Shown here: positions 15,658 through 25,701 of the stretch, piece by piece
Layout: each line of letters starts with the position of its first letter
Numbering within the stretch: the first letter of the stretch is position 1
Assembly: GCF_035978755.1 (NCBI RefSeq)
Contig: NZ_CP108414.1
Location: forward strand, 2,542,001-2,606,000
Reading direction: 5' to 3'
DNA length: 64,000 nucleotides
Origin: Streptomyces sp. NBC_01298
Lineage (GTDB): Bacteria; Actinomycetota; Actinomycetes; Streptomycetales; Streptomycetaceae
The notes under the pieces: model-generated
What the model was told of the DNA's origin: nothing
Database searches by the model: none
Seen by the model: the letters and a program-made list of their open reading frames with translations, nothing else
Translations under genes and position numbers: made by a program

Positions 15658-17021
15658 TGCTCCGCCCCCTCGTTCTGGTCGCTCGCGTCGGTCTCTTCGG
15701 TGTCGTCGCTGTCATCGGCCGCGATCGGCTCGTAGACGAGCACCGCCCGGTTGTCGGGGCGCAGTCGGGCCGCGGCCACGGCCTGCACCTCCTCGGCGGT
15801 GATGTCGAGGACGCGCTGGACGGCGGTCAGCGCCAGCTGCGGGTCGCCGAACAGCACCGCGAAGCGGCACAGTTCGTCGGCGCGGCCCGCCACCGTGCTC
15901 AGCCGGTCCAGCCACTCGCGCTCCAGCTGGGCCTGCGCCCGCTCCATCTCCTCGGCCGTCGGGCCCTCGGCGGCGAACCGCGCGAGCTCCTCGTCCACGG
16001 CCGCCTCGATGGCGGGCACCTCGACCCCGCTGGAGGTCTTGACGTCCAGCCAGCCCAGCGAGGGCGCGCCGGCGAGGCGCAGCATGCCGAAGCCGGCCGC
16101 CACGGCGCTCTGGTCACGGCGCACCAGCCGGTTGTGCAGGCGGGAGGACTCGCCGCTGCCCAGGACGGTCAGCGCCACGTCGGCGGCGTCGCACTCGCGG
16201 GTGCCGTCGTGCGGGAGGCGGTAGGCCGCCATCAGCGCGCGGGCCGGGACCTCCTCGACGATCTCCTCGCGCAGCTGCCCGCCCATGATCTCGGGCAGCG
16301 AACCGTCGCGCGGCGGCTGCTTGCCGTCGTGGCCGGGGATGGTGCCGAAGTACTTCTCCACCCAGGCGAGCGTCTTCTCGGGGTCGATGTCGCCGACGAC
16401 CGAGAGCACCGCGTTGTTGGGCGCGTAGTACGTACGGAAGAACGCGCGCGCGTCCTCCAGGGACGCGGCGTCCAGATCGGCCATGGACCCGATCGGGGTG
16501 TGGTGGTACGGGTGGCCCTCCGGGTAGGCCAGGGCCGTCAGCCTCTCGAAGGCCGTGCCGTACGGGACGTTGTCGTACCGCTGGCGGCGCTCGTTCTTGA
16601 CGACGTCGCGCTGGTTCTCCATGGACTCGTCGTCCAGGGCGGCCAGCAGCGAGCCCATCCGGTCCGCCTCCAGCCACAGCGCGAGTTCCAGCTGGTGGGT
16701 CGGCATCGTCTCGAAGTAGTTGGTCCGCTCGAAGCTGGTGGTCCCGTTGAGGGAGCCGCCGGCTCCCTGGACCAGTTCGAAGTGGCCGTTTCCGGAGACG
16801 TTCTTGGACCCCTGGAACATCAGGTGCTCGAAGAGGTGAGCCAGGCCCGTACGTCCCTTGACTTCGTGGCGCGAGCCGACGTCGTACCAGAGGCAGACCG
16901 CGGCGACCGGAGTCAGGTGGTCCTCGGACAGCACCACGCGTAGGCCGTTGGCCAGCCGGTGCTCGGTCGCTGTGAGGCCGCCGGAGCCTGCGTGAGCTGT
17001 GGCCGTGTGACCCATGGGCAT
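15654..17021 (-). CDS. M16-family zinc metallopeptidase, catalytic subunit
   Basis: 455 residues. The inverted zinc motif HLFEH (His62, Glu65, His66) is intact and the distal ligand region (ENQRDVVKNERR, ~140) follows at the expected distance. Flanking elements NGLRVVLSEDH, FQGSKNVSGNGHFE and NGTTSFERTNYFE are typical of processing-peptidase-like M16B enzymes. It is the active half of the pair encoded here. Two in-frame ATGs (17021 and 17015) are possible; the second has the better-spaced AGGGA. Substrates are unknown; members of this family are thought to degrade or process peptides. It is divergent from parC across 253 bp. Confidence 0.94.
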   Translation of the reverse strand: MPMGHTATAHAGSGGLTATEHRLANGLRVVLSEDHLTPVAAVCLWYDVGSRHEVKGRTGLAHLFEHLMFQGSKNVSGNGHFELVQGAGGSLNGTTSFERTNYFETMPTHQLELALWLEADRMGSLLAALDDESMENQRDVVKNERRQRYDNVPYGTAFERLTALAYPEGHPYHHTPIGSMADLDAASLEDARAFFRTYYAPNNAVLSVVGDIDPEKTLAWVEKYFGTIPGHDGKQPPRDGSLPEIMGGQLREEIVEEVPARALMAAYRLPHDGTRECDAADVALTVLGSGESSRLHNRLVRRDQSAVAAGFGMLRLAGAPSLGWLDVKTSSGVEVPAIEAAVDEELARFAAEGPTAEEMERAQAQLEREWLDRLSTVAGRADELCRFAVLFGDPQLALTAVQRVLDITAEEVQAVAAARLRPDNRAVLVYEPIAADDSDDTEETDASDQNEGAEQ

Positions 17022-17274
17022 GTGGTCCCTTCGATCGCGATGCAGAGATTCCTGTCAGACCTGCCACTGTATGCAAGCGTGTCGCCGGGCGGAGAAGTTC
17101 CCGGCCCAGTCCTGGGTCGGAGTCGGCGTTGTCGGTGCCTCGGGCCACAATGGTCCGCGTCACCCCTGTCCGAAACCGCTCGCCCGACCGTCCCAGCCCC
17201 GTCCCAGTCCCGTACCCGCCCCACCCCGTGAGAGCTCAGCTCATCCCGATTCTTGGTTAAGGAGCCGCGCAGCG

Positions 17275-19731
<2,457 letters not shown>

Positions 19732-19743
19732 GAGGTCGCAGGT

Positions 19744-19792
19744 CATTCGGGTGGTGCTGCCGCGGCGACTGGGCGGACGTACCACCCGAATG
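19744..19792. repeat. 12-bp inverted repeat between parC and the Mrr-TerD gene
   Basis: CATTCGGGTGGT (19744-19755) and ACCACCCGAATG (19781-19792) are perfect complements separated by 25 bp. It begins 13 bp after the parC stop, so a terminator is plausible. It also ends 57 bp before the next start, so it could be an operator for that gene. There is no U-run. Confidence 0.7.
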
Positions 19793-19848
19793 GCGACTAG
19801 TGTTTTCCCTCTTGGCACTGTCGGGTGGGGCGGGGAGACACAGAACTG

Positions 19849-21948
19849 ATGAGTCGTCGGGCGGGCGGATTGATCAGTGACTGGGCGGAAGCCCAGCGCC
19901 GGACGCAGCAGACGCAGCTGATCCAGCAGCGCGAGGCCGAACGCCGGCAGCGGACGTACGAACGGGACGTGGCCCGGGGTCAGCGCCAGCAGCAGGCCGC
20001 CTACAAACAGCACCGCGAGGCCGAGGCCCGGCGGACGACCGAGCGGCTCGATGCCCAGGTCGCGTCCCTGCAGGGGCTGTTGGCCGCCGGCTGCCGGGCC
20101 CCGGCGTTCCGGCTGGCCGGCCTCGTCAGGCCCGAGCGGCTCGAACCCTTCGATCCCGGGACCCTGGCACACCCCGTGCCGCTGCCGCAGCTGCACCACT
20201 TCCAGCAGCAGAGCAGCGGCTGGACGCTGGGCTCGAACCGGCGGGCGCAGGCGGAGCGGGAGGCGCACGCCCGGTACACGCAGGCCTGGCAGGCGGCTCA
20301 GGCCGCGGAGGCGCAGCGGCAGCAGCAGCTGGCGGCGTACCGGCAGCAGTACGACCGTTGGGCGGCCGAGCAGCTCGCCGGGATCCGCGGGCACAACGGC
20401 GGGCTCACCGAGCTGGCCGCGGCGCTGCGCGCGGGCGACGCCGAGGCCGCGGTGGAGTACTTCTCGGCGGCCCTGTACGCCTCGGCCGGCTGGCCGGAGA
20501 ACCTGCCGCGACAGGTGTCGGCGGCCTACGACCCCGCACGGCGCCAGCTCGTACTGGACTGGGAACTGCCCGGCTACGAGGTGGTGCCGGAGGCCAAGTC
20601 GGTGCGGTACGTGCCTAGCACGGACCAGGACAAGGAGACGGCCCGCCCGGCCACGCAGCGGCGGGCGGTCTACCGGGACCTGCTGGCGCAGTGCGTGCTG
20701 CTGGTGGTGCGCGATCTCTACGCCGCCGACGAGTTCGGCGTACTGGAGTCGGTCGTCGTCAACGGTTTCGTGGACGCCCACGATCCGGTGACGGGACGGG
20801 AAGCACAGCTCGTACTGGCCTCGGTGTCGGCGGCGCGGTCCGCCTTCACCGGGCTGCGGCTGGAGCTGGTGAGCGCGGTGGACTGCCTGGTCGAGGGGCT
20901 GGGCGGGCAGTTGTCCACGCGGCCGGACCAGTCGGCCGCCGTCCGCCCGGAACGCCGGCCCGGCGAGGTCGGCGGTGTCGTCAGCCACGGCGGGCATGCG
21001 GGCCGGGTCGAGGACCAGGAGGAGGACGAGCCGGACCTCTTCGCGATGGACCCGATCGCCTTCGAGAACCTGGTCGCGGAGCTGTTCCGGGCGATGGGCA
21101 TGGAGGCGGTGACCACGCAGCGGTCCGGTGACGGCGGCGTGGACATCGAGGCGAACGACCCGTCCCCGATCACGGGCGGCCGGATCGTGGTGCAGGTCAA
21201 GCGCTACCGCAACACCGTGTCACCGACGGCGGTCCGGGATCTCTACGGCACGGTGCAGGACAAAGGGGCGAACAAGGGGGTGCTGGTCACCACCGCGACC
21301 TTCGGGCCCACCTCGTACACCTTCGCCAACGGCAAGCCGCTGGAGTTGGTTCCCGGGGCCGCGCTCGTGGAGCTGCTGCACCAGCACGGGCTGCGCGGCC
21401 GTCTCGGCCCGGGCGCGGCGCCCTCGATACCGGCCCAGCGGGCGGCCGAACCGGAGCCCGCCACGGACCACAACGTGCTCGGCATGTCCTGGGCGGGGTC
21501 GGTCGCGCTGGACGTGTGCGCGCTGGTCTGCGAAGGCAGCCGGGTGCTGAGCGAGGACCACTTCGTGTTCTTCAACAACCCGAACACCCCGGACGGTTCG
21601 GTACGGACCCACGCGCACGCGGCGCCCGACAAGGCGGCGCTGCTGGTCGCCTTCGACGCGTTGCCGCAGCGGGCCGACCGGCTGGTCCTCGTCGCGGCGA
21701 TCGACCCCGAGGTCAATCCGCACGCCGATCTGGCCGGCTTCACCGACGCCCGGATCCGGCTGCTGGGGGCGGCCGGGGAGGAGCTCGGCCGGCTGGAGGT
21801 CTCCGACGGCCGCGCCGGCGAGACCGCCCTGGTCCTGGGATCCTTCCGGCGCCGCCCGGGCGGCGACTGGGACTTCGTCCTGGGCGGCAAGGGCTACCGG
21901 GACGGCCTGGCACCCCTGCTCGGCGACTTCGGCATCGAGGTCGCCTGA
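19849..21948 (+). CDS. coiled-coil / Mrr-type nuclease / TerD-domain fusion protein
   Basis: 699 residues in three parts. Residues 1-170 are Gln/Arg/Glu-rich and predicted coiled coil. A mixed middle region (~180-340) is unassigned. Residues ~399-515 form an Mrr-like PD-(D/E)xK nuclease domain: FENLVAELFRAMGM, then GDGGVDIEA (catalytic Asp near 430) and QVKRY (Gln-x-Lys near 448). Residues ~540-699 are a TerD-like domain (FVFFNNPNTPDGSV, GETALVLGSFRR, and a C-terminal DFGIEV), but the acidic GDGDDE calcium loop of classical TerD is missing. ATG 19849 is chosen over a GTG at 19825 because GGGGAG precedes it. The likely role is DNA cleavage in a stress- or phage-response setting; this is inference. 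Confidence 0.88.
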   Translation: MSRRAGGLISDWAEAQRRTQQTQLIQQREAERRQRTYERDVARGQRQQQAAYKQHREAEARRTTERLDAQVASLQGLLAAGCRAPAFRLAGLVRPERLEPFDPGTLAHPVPLPQLHHFQQQSSGWTLGSNRRAQAEREAHARYTQAWQAAQAAEAQRQQQLAAYRQQYDRWAAEQLAGIRGHNGGLTELAAALRAGDAEAAVEYFSAALYASAGWPENLPRQVSAAYDPARRQLVLDWELPGYEVVPEAKSVRYVPSTDQDKETARPATQRRAVYRDLLAQCVLLVVRDLYAADEFGVLESVVVNGFVDAHDPVTGREAQLVLASVSAARSAFTGLRLELVSAVDCLVEGLGGQLSTRPDQSAAVRPERRPGEVGGVVSHGGHAGRVEDQEEDEPDLFAMDPIAFENLVAELFRAMGMEAVTTQRSGDGGVDIEANDPSPITGGRIVVQVKRYRNTVSPTAVRDLYGTVQDKGANKGVLVTTATFGPTSYTFANGKPLELVPGAALVELLHQHGLRGRLGPGAAPSIPAQRAAEPEPATDHNVLGMSWAGSVALDVCALVCEGSRVLSEDHFVFFNNPNTPDGSVRTHAHAAPDKAALLVAFDALPQRADRLVLVAAIDPEVNPHADLAGFTDARIRLLGAAGEELGRLEVSDGRAGETALVLGSFRRRPGGDWDFVLGGKGYRDGLAPLLGDFGIEVA

Positions 21949-21964
21949 GCGCGGCCGGCGGCTC

Positions 21965-23107
21965 TCAGAAGTCCTCGGGGTCACCCTCCGGGTCCGGCTC
22001 CGGCTCCGGGTCCGGCTCCGGGTCCGGGTCCGGGTCCGGGTCCGGGTCCGGCTCCGGGTCCGGCGCCGGCGGGCGGTCGACGTAGCGCAGGACGCCCCAC
22101 ATGGATTCCGGCCCGGCACGCCACGGCTCCGGTTCGCGGCAGCTCTCCAGCTCGCGGAGCAGGGCGGGGCCGTCGGTGCCCGAGCCGATCAGGACGAGCT
22201 GCGTCAGGCGAGGTTCGCCCCGGCCCCAGGGGTGCGGGGCGAAGCGGAGGAAGCGGCCGACCGCGTGGACCTCGTACCGCTCCTCGTGGCCGGGGACTCC
22301 GAAGTGGACGGAGCCCTTGATCCGGTAGAGGCCGGGCGGGCGGCGGTCGAGGAAGTCGATGAACCGGCGCGGGCTGAGGGCCTCCTCGGAGACGAACTCC
22401 GTGCTGGCGTAGGCCGCGTGAGTGTGACCCGTGTGATCACCCTCGTGCGTGTGGTCGTCGGCCTGGGCCAGCAGATCCTCGAAGGACAGCTGGCCGCGCG
22501 TCTCGGTCCAGGGGCGGCGGTCGAAGAGCAGTTCCGGGTCGATCCGCCCGTGGTCCGCGCCGACGACCGGGATCCCCGGGGCGCAGAGCGCGGCGAGCGC
22601 GGTCTCGATCCGGGTGCGTTCGGCGGCGTCGATCCGGTCCGTCTTGTTGAGCACCACCAGGTCGGCGACGGCGAGGTGCCGGTCCGTCTCGGGGTGCCTG
22701 GCCCGGGTCGCGTCGAACTCCGCCGCGTCGACGACGTGCACCATGCCGCCGTAGCGGACGGCCGGGTTCTCGTTGGCGACGAGCATCCGGACCATCTCCT
22801 GCGGCTCCGCCAGCCCGCTCGCCTCGATGACGATCACATCGATGCGGTGGACGGGGTCGGCGAGCTTCTCCAGGTAGGCGTCCAGTTCGCTGCCGTCCAC
22901 CGCGCAGCACAGGCAGCCGCCGCCGAGGGAGACCATCGAGTCGCCGACCTGGCCCGCCACCGACATCGCGTCGACCTCGATGGAGCCGAAGTCGTTGACG
23001 ACGACCCCGATCCGGGTGCCGCCCCGGTTGCCGAGGAGGTGGTTGAGGAGGGTCGTCTTGCCGGATCCGAGGAATCCGGCGAGGACGACGACGGGGATGC
23101 TGTTCAC
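21965..23107 (-). CDS. COG0523 (CobW/ZigA-type) metallochaperone GTPase
   Basis: 380 residues. The P-loop GFLGSGKTT is at 11-19, the signature metal-binding CxCC is GCLCC (Cys65, Cys67, Cys68), and NKTD follows near 160. A His/Asp-rich stretch with HTHEGDHTGHTH (~218-230) could bind metal. The CobW C-terminal domain runs to ~345. These GTPases deliver or insert metals, often zinc, and are often induced by zinc shortage. The last ~30 residues are an acidic Pro-Asp/Glu repeat not usual for the family. The GTG at 23107 is followed by the canonical N-terminal strand, though no strong ribosome site is seen. It is convergent with the Mrr-TerD gene at a 16-bp distance. Confidence 0.93.
   Translation of the reverse strand: MNSIPVVVLAGFLGSGKTTLLNHLLGNRGGTRIGVVVNDFGSIEVDAMSVAGQVGDSMVSLGGGCLCCAVDGSELDAYLEKLADPVHRIDVIVIEASGLAEPQEMVRMLVANENPAVRYGGMVHVVDAAEFDATRARHPETDRHLAVADLVVLNKTDRIDAAERTRIETALAALCAPGIPVVGADHGRIDPELLFDRRPWTETRGQLSFEDLLAQADDHTHEGDHTGHTHAAYASTEFVSEEALSPRRFIDFLDRRPPGLYRIKGSVHFGVPGHEERYEVHAVGRFLRFAPHPWGRGEPRLTQLVLIGSGTDGPALLRELESCREPEPWRAGPESMWGVLRYVDRPPAPDPEPDPDPDPDPDPEPDPEPEPDPEGDPEDF
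21988..22066. repeat. 6-bp tandem repeat encoding a (Pro-Asp/Glu)n tail
   Basis: Repeated GGTCCG and GGCTCC units (about thirteen) code on the minus strand for alternating Pro-Asp and Pro-Glu at the C-terminus of the COG0523 protein. The unit keeps frame, so the tail could change length by slippage. Confidence 0.85.
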
Positions 23108-23164
23108 CCGGTCGATCGTAGCCAGTGCTTTGGCCGGGAAGGTTTGCCGGTCACGGCACTGGCC

Positions 23165-24325
23165 TCAGCCGAGGGCGGGGACCGGCTGGGGCGGGGTCGG
23201 GCCGGTGTAGCGGGCGGCCGGTCGGATGATCTTCGGGTCGGCGGCCTGCTCCAGGACGTTCGCGCTCCAGCCGACCACGCGGGCCGCGCAGAAGGTCGGC
23301 GTGAACATCTCGCGCGGCAGCCCGCACAGTTCCATGACCACGCCCGCGTAGAACTCCACGTTGGTGTGCAGCTCCCGGCCCGGCTTGAGCTCGGCGAGAA
23401 TCGCCTCGACGTGCCGCTCGACCTCCACGGCGAAATCCACGAGCGGGCCGCCGAACCGCAGGGCGATCCCGCGCAGCATCCGCGAGCGCGGGTCCTCGGT
23501 GCGGTAGACGGGGTGTCCGAAGCCCATGATCCGGTCTCCCGCGAGGACCCGCTCGCGGATCCACGGATCGATCCGGTCCGTCGTGCCGATGGCGTCCAGG
23601 GTGTCCAGGGCCCGGCTGGGGGCGCCGCCGTGCAGCGGGCCCGAGAGCGCGCCGATCGCCCCGGTGAGGCAGGCAGCGACGTCGGCGCCGGTGGAGGCGA
23701 TCACGCGGGCGGTGAAGGTGGAGGCGTTGAAGCCGTGGTCGATCGTGGAGATCAGGTACCGCTCGACCGCGCGGGCCCTGACCGGCTCGGGGTCGCGCCC
23801 GGTGAGCATGTAGAGGTAATTGGCCGCGTACGGGAGGTCGTCCCGCGGTTCCACCGGTTCCAGCCCCTGGCCGAGCCGGTGCAGGGCGGTGAGCAGGGTC
23901 GGTACCGCGGCGCAGGCGGCCAGCGCGTCGGCGGCGCGGCGTTCGGGGGTCAGGTCGTAGACCGGGCGGAAGCCGGCGGAGGCGCCGAGCAGCGAGAGCG
24001 CCGTGCGCAGTCCGGCGAGCGGGCCGGAGAGGGCGGTGGCGCGGGCCAGGGCGGGCAGGGCGTCCCGCACCTCGGCGGGGAGGCGGCGCAGCGGGGCGAT
24101 CTCGGCGGTGAACGCGGCCCGCTCGGCGGCGTCGGCCGGCAGCGCGCCGCGGAACATCAGGTGCCACACGTCCTCGAAGGTGCGGCTCCCGGCGAGCTCG
24201 ACGGCGGAGTACTGGCGGTAGTGGTAGAAGCCCTCACGGCCTCGGACGTCACCGAGCTCGGTCTCGGTGACCACGACTCCCGCGAGTCCGCGGGGGCTTT
24301 CGGCGGGTGCGACGGTGGTGTTCAT
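23165..24325 (-). CDS. citrate synthase / 2-methylcitrate synthase family protein
   Basis: 386 residues, a short prokaryotic citrate synthase. The conserved histidines are present: His197 in DHGFNAST, His232 in GPLHGG and His271 in GFGHPVY. The residue aligning with the catalytic aspartate is Glu324 (TNVEFY in place of PNVDFY). It would condense oxaloacetate with acetyl- or propionyl-CoA. ATG 24325 (MNTTVAP) is favoured; earlier in-frame ATGs lie inside the palindrome-rich promoter region. It is divergent from the HTH-citrate synthase gene with only 70 bp between them, which suggests joint control. Which acyl-CoA it prefers cannot be read from sequence. Confidence 0.9.
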   Translation of the reverse strand: MNTTVAPAESPRGLAGVVVTETELGDVRGREGFYHYRQYSAVELAGSRTFEDVWHLMFRGALPADAAERAAFTAEIAPLRRLPAEVRDALPALARATALSGPLAGLRTALSLLGASAGFRPVYDLTPERRAADALAACAAVPTLLTALHRLGQGLEPVEPRDDLPYAANYLYMLTGRDPEPVRARAVERYLISTIDHGFNASTFTARVIASTGADVAACLTGAIGALSGPLHGGAPSRALDTLDAIGTTDRIDPWIRERVLAGDRIMGFGHPVYRTEDPRSRMLRGIALRFGGPLVDFAVEVERHVEAILAELKPGRELHTNVEFYAGVVMELCGLPREMFTPTFCAARVVGWSANVLEQAADPKIIRPAARYTGPTPPQPVPALG

Positions 24326-24332
24326 GGATCGA

Positions 24333-24376
24333 CCATCCATGATGGACTCAATCACTGTCAATATTGATTGAATCAA
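24333..24376. promoter_or_regulatory. cluster of palindromes between the divergent citrate synthase genes
   Basis: The 70-bp gap is AT-rich for this genome. It holds CCATC-CAT-GATGG (24333-24345), TCAATCA paired with TGATTGA (24348-24354 and 24365-24371), the 10-bp palindrome TCAATATTGA (24358-24367) and TTGATTGAATCAA (24364-24376). These look like operator half-sites. The N-terminal DNA-binding domain of the adjacent citrate synthase is an obvious candidate ligand; this is inference. Confidence 0.6.
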
Positions 24377-24395
24377 CATATGTAGGGTGTGTGTC

Positions 24396-25646
24396 ATGAA
24401 CGACGAGCCCGGTGGGCGAAGGATCGGTACCCGGGAGGCGGCCCGGCTGCTGGGGGTGAAGCCCGCGACCGTGTACGCGTACGTCAGCCGCGGTCAGCTC
24501 ACGAGCCGCCGCGACCCGGTCGGGCGCTCCAGCAGTTTCGACGCCCGCGAGGTGGAAGCCCTGGCCGCGCGCAGTCGGCGCGAGGCGGCGGGGCCCTCCG
24601 GTTCCGCCTCCGCCGGCGAGCTCTCCGTACGCACCGCGCTCACCCTCATCGAGTCCGGCCACTACTACTTCCGTGGCGTCGATGCCGTGGAGCTGGCCTC
24701 GAGGTACCGCTACGAGGAGGTCGCCGAGTGGCTCTGGACGGGGACCCTGATGTCGGGGGCCCGGTTCACCGCTCCCCCGGAGTCCCTCGCCGCGGCCCGG
24801 CGTGCGGTCGCCGCGCTGCCCGAGCACAGCGGTCCGATCGACCGGCTGCGGGTGGCCGTCGCCGCCGCGGCGGTCGCGGACCCGCTGCGCTTCGACCTGT
24901 CCAAACCGTCCGTACTGGGCTCCGCGCGCGCCCTGATCCCCACCCTGGTCGGCGCCCTGCCCGAGGTGGGCCCGGCGCAGTGGGGCGGGGACGGCCGCCT
25001 CTCCCGGCAGCTGTGGCCCCGGCTCTCCGCCCTGGACCCCGATCCCGACGCGCTGGCCGTACTGGACCTGGCCCTGGCCCTGCTGACGGACCACGACCTG
25101 GCCGCCTCGACCCTGGCCGTACGGGTGGCCGCGTCGGCGCGCGCGCATCCGTACGCGGTGGTCTCGGCCGGGCTCGGCGCACTCGAAGGCCCCCTGCACG
25201 GAGCGGCGGGGCGGCTCGCGCACCGGATGCTGGTGGAGGTGCTGGAACGGGGCGGGGCGGCCCCGGTGGTGGCGGAGTACCTGCGGGCCGGGCGCCGGGT
25301 GCCCGGGCTCGGGCACCGGCTGTACGAGGCCGAGGACCCGCGGGCGACGGCGCTGTTCGCGCGGCTGGAGCCGCTGGCGCAGGCCGGGCCGGCGCTGGGC
25401 GCGGCGCGCGAGGTGGCCGCGGTGATGGCCCGGCACGGCGGCGGCCTGTACCCCAATGTGGACCTGGCGCTGGCGGTGCTGACGGTCTCGTGCGGGATGG
25501 CCCCGGAGGCCGGGGAGACCGTCTTCGCGGTGGCCCGTACGGCCGGATGGATCGCGCACGCACTGGAGGAGTACGAGGAGCGCCCGCTGCGGATGCGACC
25601 GAGCGGGCAGTACCACGGGCCCCGCCCGCCACAGCCGTTGCCGTGA
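24396..25646 (+). CDS. citrate synthase-like protein with N-terminal helix-turn-helix
   Basis: 416 residues. Residues 9-62 form an excisionase/MerR-like DNA-binding domain (GTREAARLLGVKPATVYAYV, then a wing SRRDPVGRSSSFD). The rest is a full citrate synthase fold with His233 (TDHDLAAS), His268 (GPLHGA), His307 (GLGHRLY) and Asp356 (YPNVDLA). All catalytic positions are therefore kept, although the DHGFNAS box is altered. It may be an enzyme, a CoA/oxaloacetate-sensing regulator, or both. ATG 24396 has AGGG nine bases upstream. It is divergent from the plain citrate synthase over a palindrome-rich gap, and such gene pairs are conserved in Streptomyces. Confidence 0.88.
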   Translation: MNDEPGGRRIGTREAARLLGVKPATVYAYVSRGQLTSRRDPVGRSSSFDAREVEALAARSRREAAGPSGSASAGELSVRTALTLIESGHYYFRGVDAVELASRYRYEEVAEWLWTGTLMSGARFTAPPESLAAARRAVAALPEHSGPIDRLRVAVAAAAVADPLRFDLSKPSVLGSARALIPTLVGALPEVGPAQWGGDGRLSRQLWPRLSALDPDPDALAVLDLALALLTDHDLAASTLAVRVAASARAHPYAVVSAGLGALEGPLHGAAGRLAHRMLVEVLERGGAAPVVAEYLRAGRRVPGLGHRLYEAEDPRATALFARLEPLAQAGPALGAAREVAAVMARHGGGLYPNVDLALAVLTVSCGMAPEAGETVFAVARTAGWIAHALEEYEERPLRMRPSGQYHGPRPPQPLP

Positions 25647-25701
25647 CGGGCGAGGCGCCCCTGGGGGGCGAACAGGTGGTGCCGACGGTCCGGCTGCGGC
25701 G

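Noticed and set aside
21985..22070. CRISPR-like or regulatory repeat array
   Set aside because: The 6-bp units are contiguous, without spacers, and encode an acidic protein tail in frame.
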